Source: Deltaproteobacteria bacterium
GTDB lineage: Bacteria > Myxococcota_A > UBA9160 > SMWR01
Reading direction: 5' to 3'
DNA length: 6,841 nt
Assembly: GCA_019313605.1 (NCBI GenBank)
Contig: JAFDAW010000152.1
Span: 1-6,841 of the forward strand
Under the pieces are notes generated by a model. It was not told where the DNA came from, did not search any database, and saw only the letters and a program-made list of their open reading frames with translations. The position numbers and the translations under genes are program-made. Below, one piece after another: positions 6,321 through 6,841 of the stretch; positions within the stretch are counted from its first letter, which is position 1, and every line of letters begins with the position of its first letter.

Positions 6321-6340
6321 CGCCAAATGCCCCATTGGCG
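6321..6340. promoter_or_regulatory. Operator-like dyad upstream of nosZ
   Basis: CGCCAAATG (6321-6329) and CATTGGCG (6333-6340) are reverse complements except for one extra A, giving 8 paired bases around CCC. The dyad is centred about 150 bp before the nosZ ATG and a similar distance from the divergent gene, so it could serve either promoter. It does not match FNR/DNR (TTGAT-N4-ATCAA). Confidence 0.4.
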
Positions 6341-6391
6341 GACTGAATTGTCATCTTTGGTCATCGCCTACAACGGGCGATTCCAGGCCGC

Positions 6392-6420
6392 GCGACATGT
6401 CTCGAGTCTGTGGTTAGAAT
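6392..6420 (+). promoter_or_regulatory. Candidate sigma-70 promoter for nosZ
   Basis: GCGACA (6392-6397; 4 of 6 to TTGACA) and TAGAAT (6415-6420; 5 of 6 to TATAAT) are separated by exactly 17 bp. Transcription would start near 6427 and give a leader of about 55 nt before the nosZ ATG. The weak -35 would suit an activator-dependent promoter. This call rests on pattern matching only. Confidence 0.35.
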
Positions 6421-6471
6421 CCGCGCGAACCTGGCAATGCCCTGAGGGGAACCGCCAGACCAACCACTGAC

Positions 6472-6481
6472 GGAGGACGAC
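6472..6481 (+). promoter_or_regulatory. RBS of nosZ
   Basis: GGAGG (6472-6476) lies 5 nt before the ATG at 6482. It fixes the start of an N-terminus that is longer than a minimal Tat signal. Confidence 0.75.
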
Positions 6482-6841
6482 ATGAGTGCAGACGATCGCG
6501 ATTCGGAAGACACCAGACCGCACACCAAGGCCAGTGACGAAGACCGGCGCGATTTTCTGAAGTTGACGCTCGCCACGGGTGTCGGAGCGGCTTCGGCCGT
6601 TGCGGGTATCACCCAGATAGGCTGTTCGAACGCGGACGAGGTAGAGCCTAAAACTCCGGCAAGCGACGTAGAGCACAAGACCCCAGCGGCCGACGTCGAG
6701 CACAAGACCACGCACGTCCCGCCCGGTGAACTCGACGATTACTACGGCCTCTGGTCCGGCGGCCAATCGGGAGAAGTCCGCATTCTCGGGATTCCGTCCA
6801 TGCGCGTTCTCAAGCGGATTCCCGTGTTCAACCAGGACGCC
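6482..6841 (+). CDS. nosZ: Nitrous-oxide reductase NosZ, N-terminal part (3'-truncated by window edge)
   Basis: NosZ is the periplasmic multicopper enzyme (CuZ and CuA centres) that reduces N2O to N2 in the last step of denitrification. The first 120 residues are in the window and the frame runs off the end. From residue 80 the sequence is characteristic: P-G-E-L-D-D-Y-Y-G (81-89), W-S-G-G-Q-S-G-E-V-R (91-100), then I-P-S-M-R (104-108) and R-I-P-V-F-N (112-117), the opening of the beta-propeller domain. The CuZ and CuA ligands lie downstream of the window. A twin-arginine signal, R-R-D-F-L-K (22-27), precedes a hydrophobic stretch (28-46), which points to clade I (Tat-dependent) NosZ. Oddities are Cys48 after Ile-Gly in a poor lipobox-like context, and three tandem 9-residue repeats (51-77) between the signal and the enzyme. 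The gene is preceded by a good ribosome binding site and a candidate promoter, and is divergent from a membrane-protein gene. Confidence 0.93.
   Translation, partial: MSADDRDSEDTRPHTKASDEDRRDFLKLTLATGVGAASAVAGITQIGCSNADEVEPKTPASDVEHKTPAADVEHKTTHVPPGELDDYYGLWSGGQSGEVRILGIPSMRVLKRIPVFNQDA
6632..6712 (+). repeat. Three tandem 27-bp coding repeats in nosZ
   Basis: Units at 6632-6658, 6659-6685 and 6686-6712 encode A-D-E-V-E-P-K-T-P, A-S-D-V-E-H-K-T-P and A-A-D-V-E-H-K-T-T. Units two and three match at 21 of 27 bases; unit one is more diverged. The repeats sit in frame between the export signal and the conserved NosZ start, and would form a charged flexible linker. Confidence 0.85.

Noticed and set aside
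6189..6481. FNR/DNR box or sigma-54 promoter upstream of nosZ
   Set aside because: I searched for TTGAT-N4-ATCAA-like and TGGC-N-TTGC-like patterns and found none that fit with correct spacing.

Overview
The window is GC-rich, densely coded DNA, most likely from a Gram-negative bacterium. The evidence is a probable lipoprotein, a periplasmic-type M61 peptidase with a signal peptide, and a Tat-exported nitrous-oxide reductase. A proteobacterial or myxobacteria-like (former deltaproteobacterial) host would fit, but no rRNA or other phylogenetic marker is present, so the lineage is a guess. I see no mobile element, CRISPR array, tRNA or rRNA. Codon use and gene density look uniform and chromosomal.

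Layout, left to right. (1) Positions 1-1128, plus strand: a YcaD-like major facilitator transporter whose start lies before the window. (2) 1311-1898, plus strand: a small lipoprotein with a DUF4329/JAB-like C-terminal half and a degenerate metal site. (3) 1878-2822, minus strand: a homocysteine S-methyltransferase-family zinc enzyme, whose 3' end overlaps the lipoprotein gene by 21 bp. (4) 2968-3447, minus strand: a stand-alone cyclic-nucleotide-binding (CNB) domain protein with no DNA-binding domain. (5) 3624-5543, minus strand: an exported M61 glycyl-aminopeptidase-type metallopeptidase with a C-terminal PDZ domain. (6) 5658-6188, minus strand: a four-helix membrane protein of unknown function. 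(7) 6482 to the window end, plus strand: the first 120 codons of nosZ, nitrous-oxide reductase, transcribed divergently from gene 6.

The four minus-strand genes are separated by 114 to 176 nt. That is rather wide for one tightly coupled operon, and the gap before the CNB gene carries its own operator-like palindromes, so it is probably a separate unit. The genes do not form an obvious single pathway. nosZ is the strongest functional assignment and implies that the organism can reduce N2O to N2. Its usual partners (nosR, nosDFY, nosL) would have to lie beyond the right edge or elsewhere.

The observations most worth following are: the unusual nosZ N-terminus (a Tat motif, then a Cys in a poor lipobox-like context, then three tandem 9-residue repeats before the conserved enzyme); a near-consensus CRP-type palindrome abutting a second perfect palindrome upstream of the CNB gene; the loss of the phosphate-binding Arg in that CNB protein; and the altered JAMM-like motif in the lipoprotein. 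I found no clear evidence for a wholly new multi-gene system.
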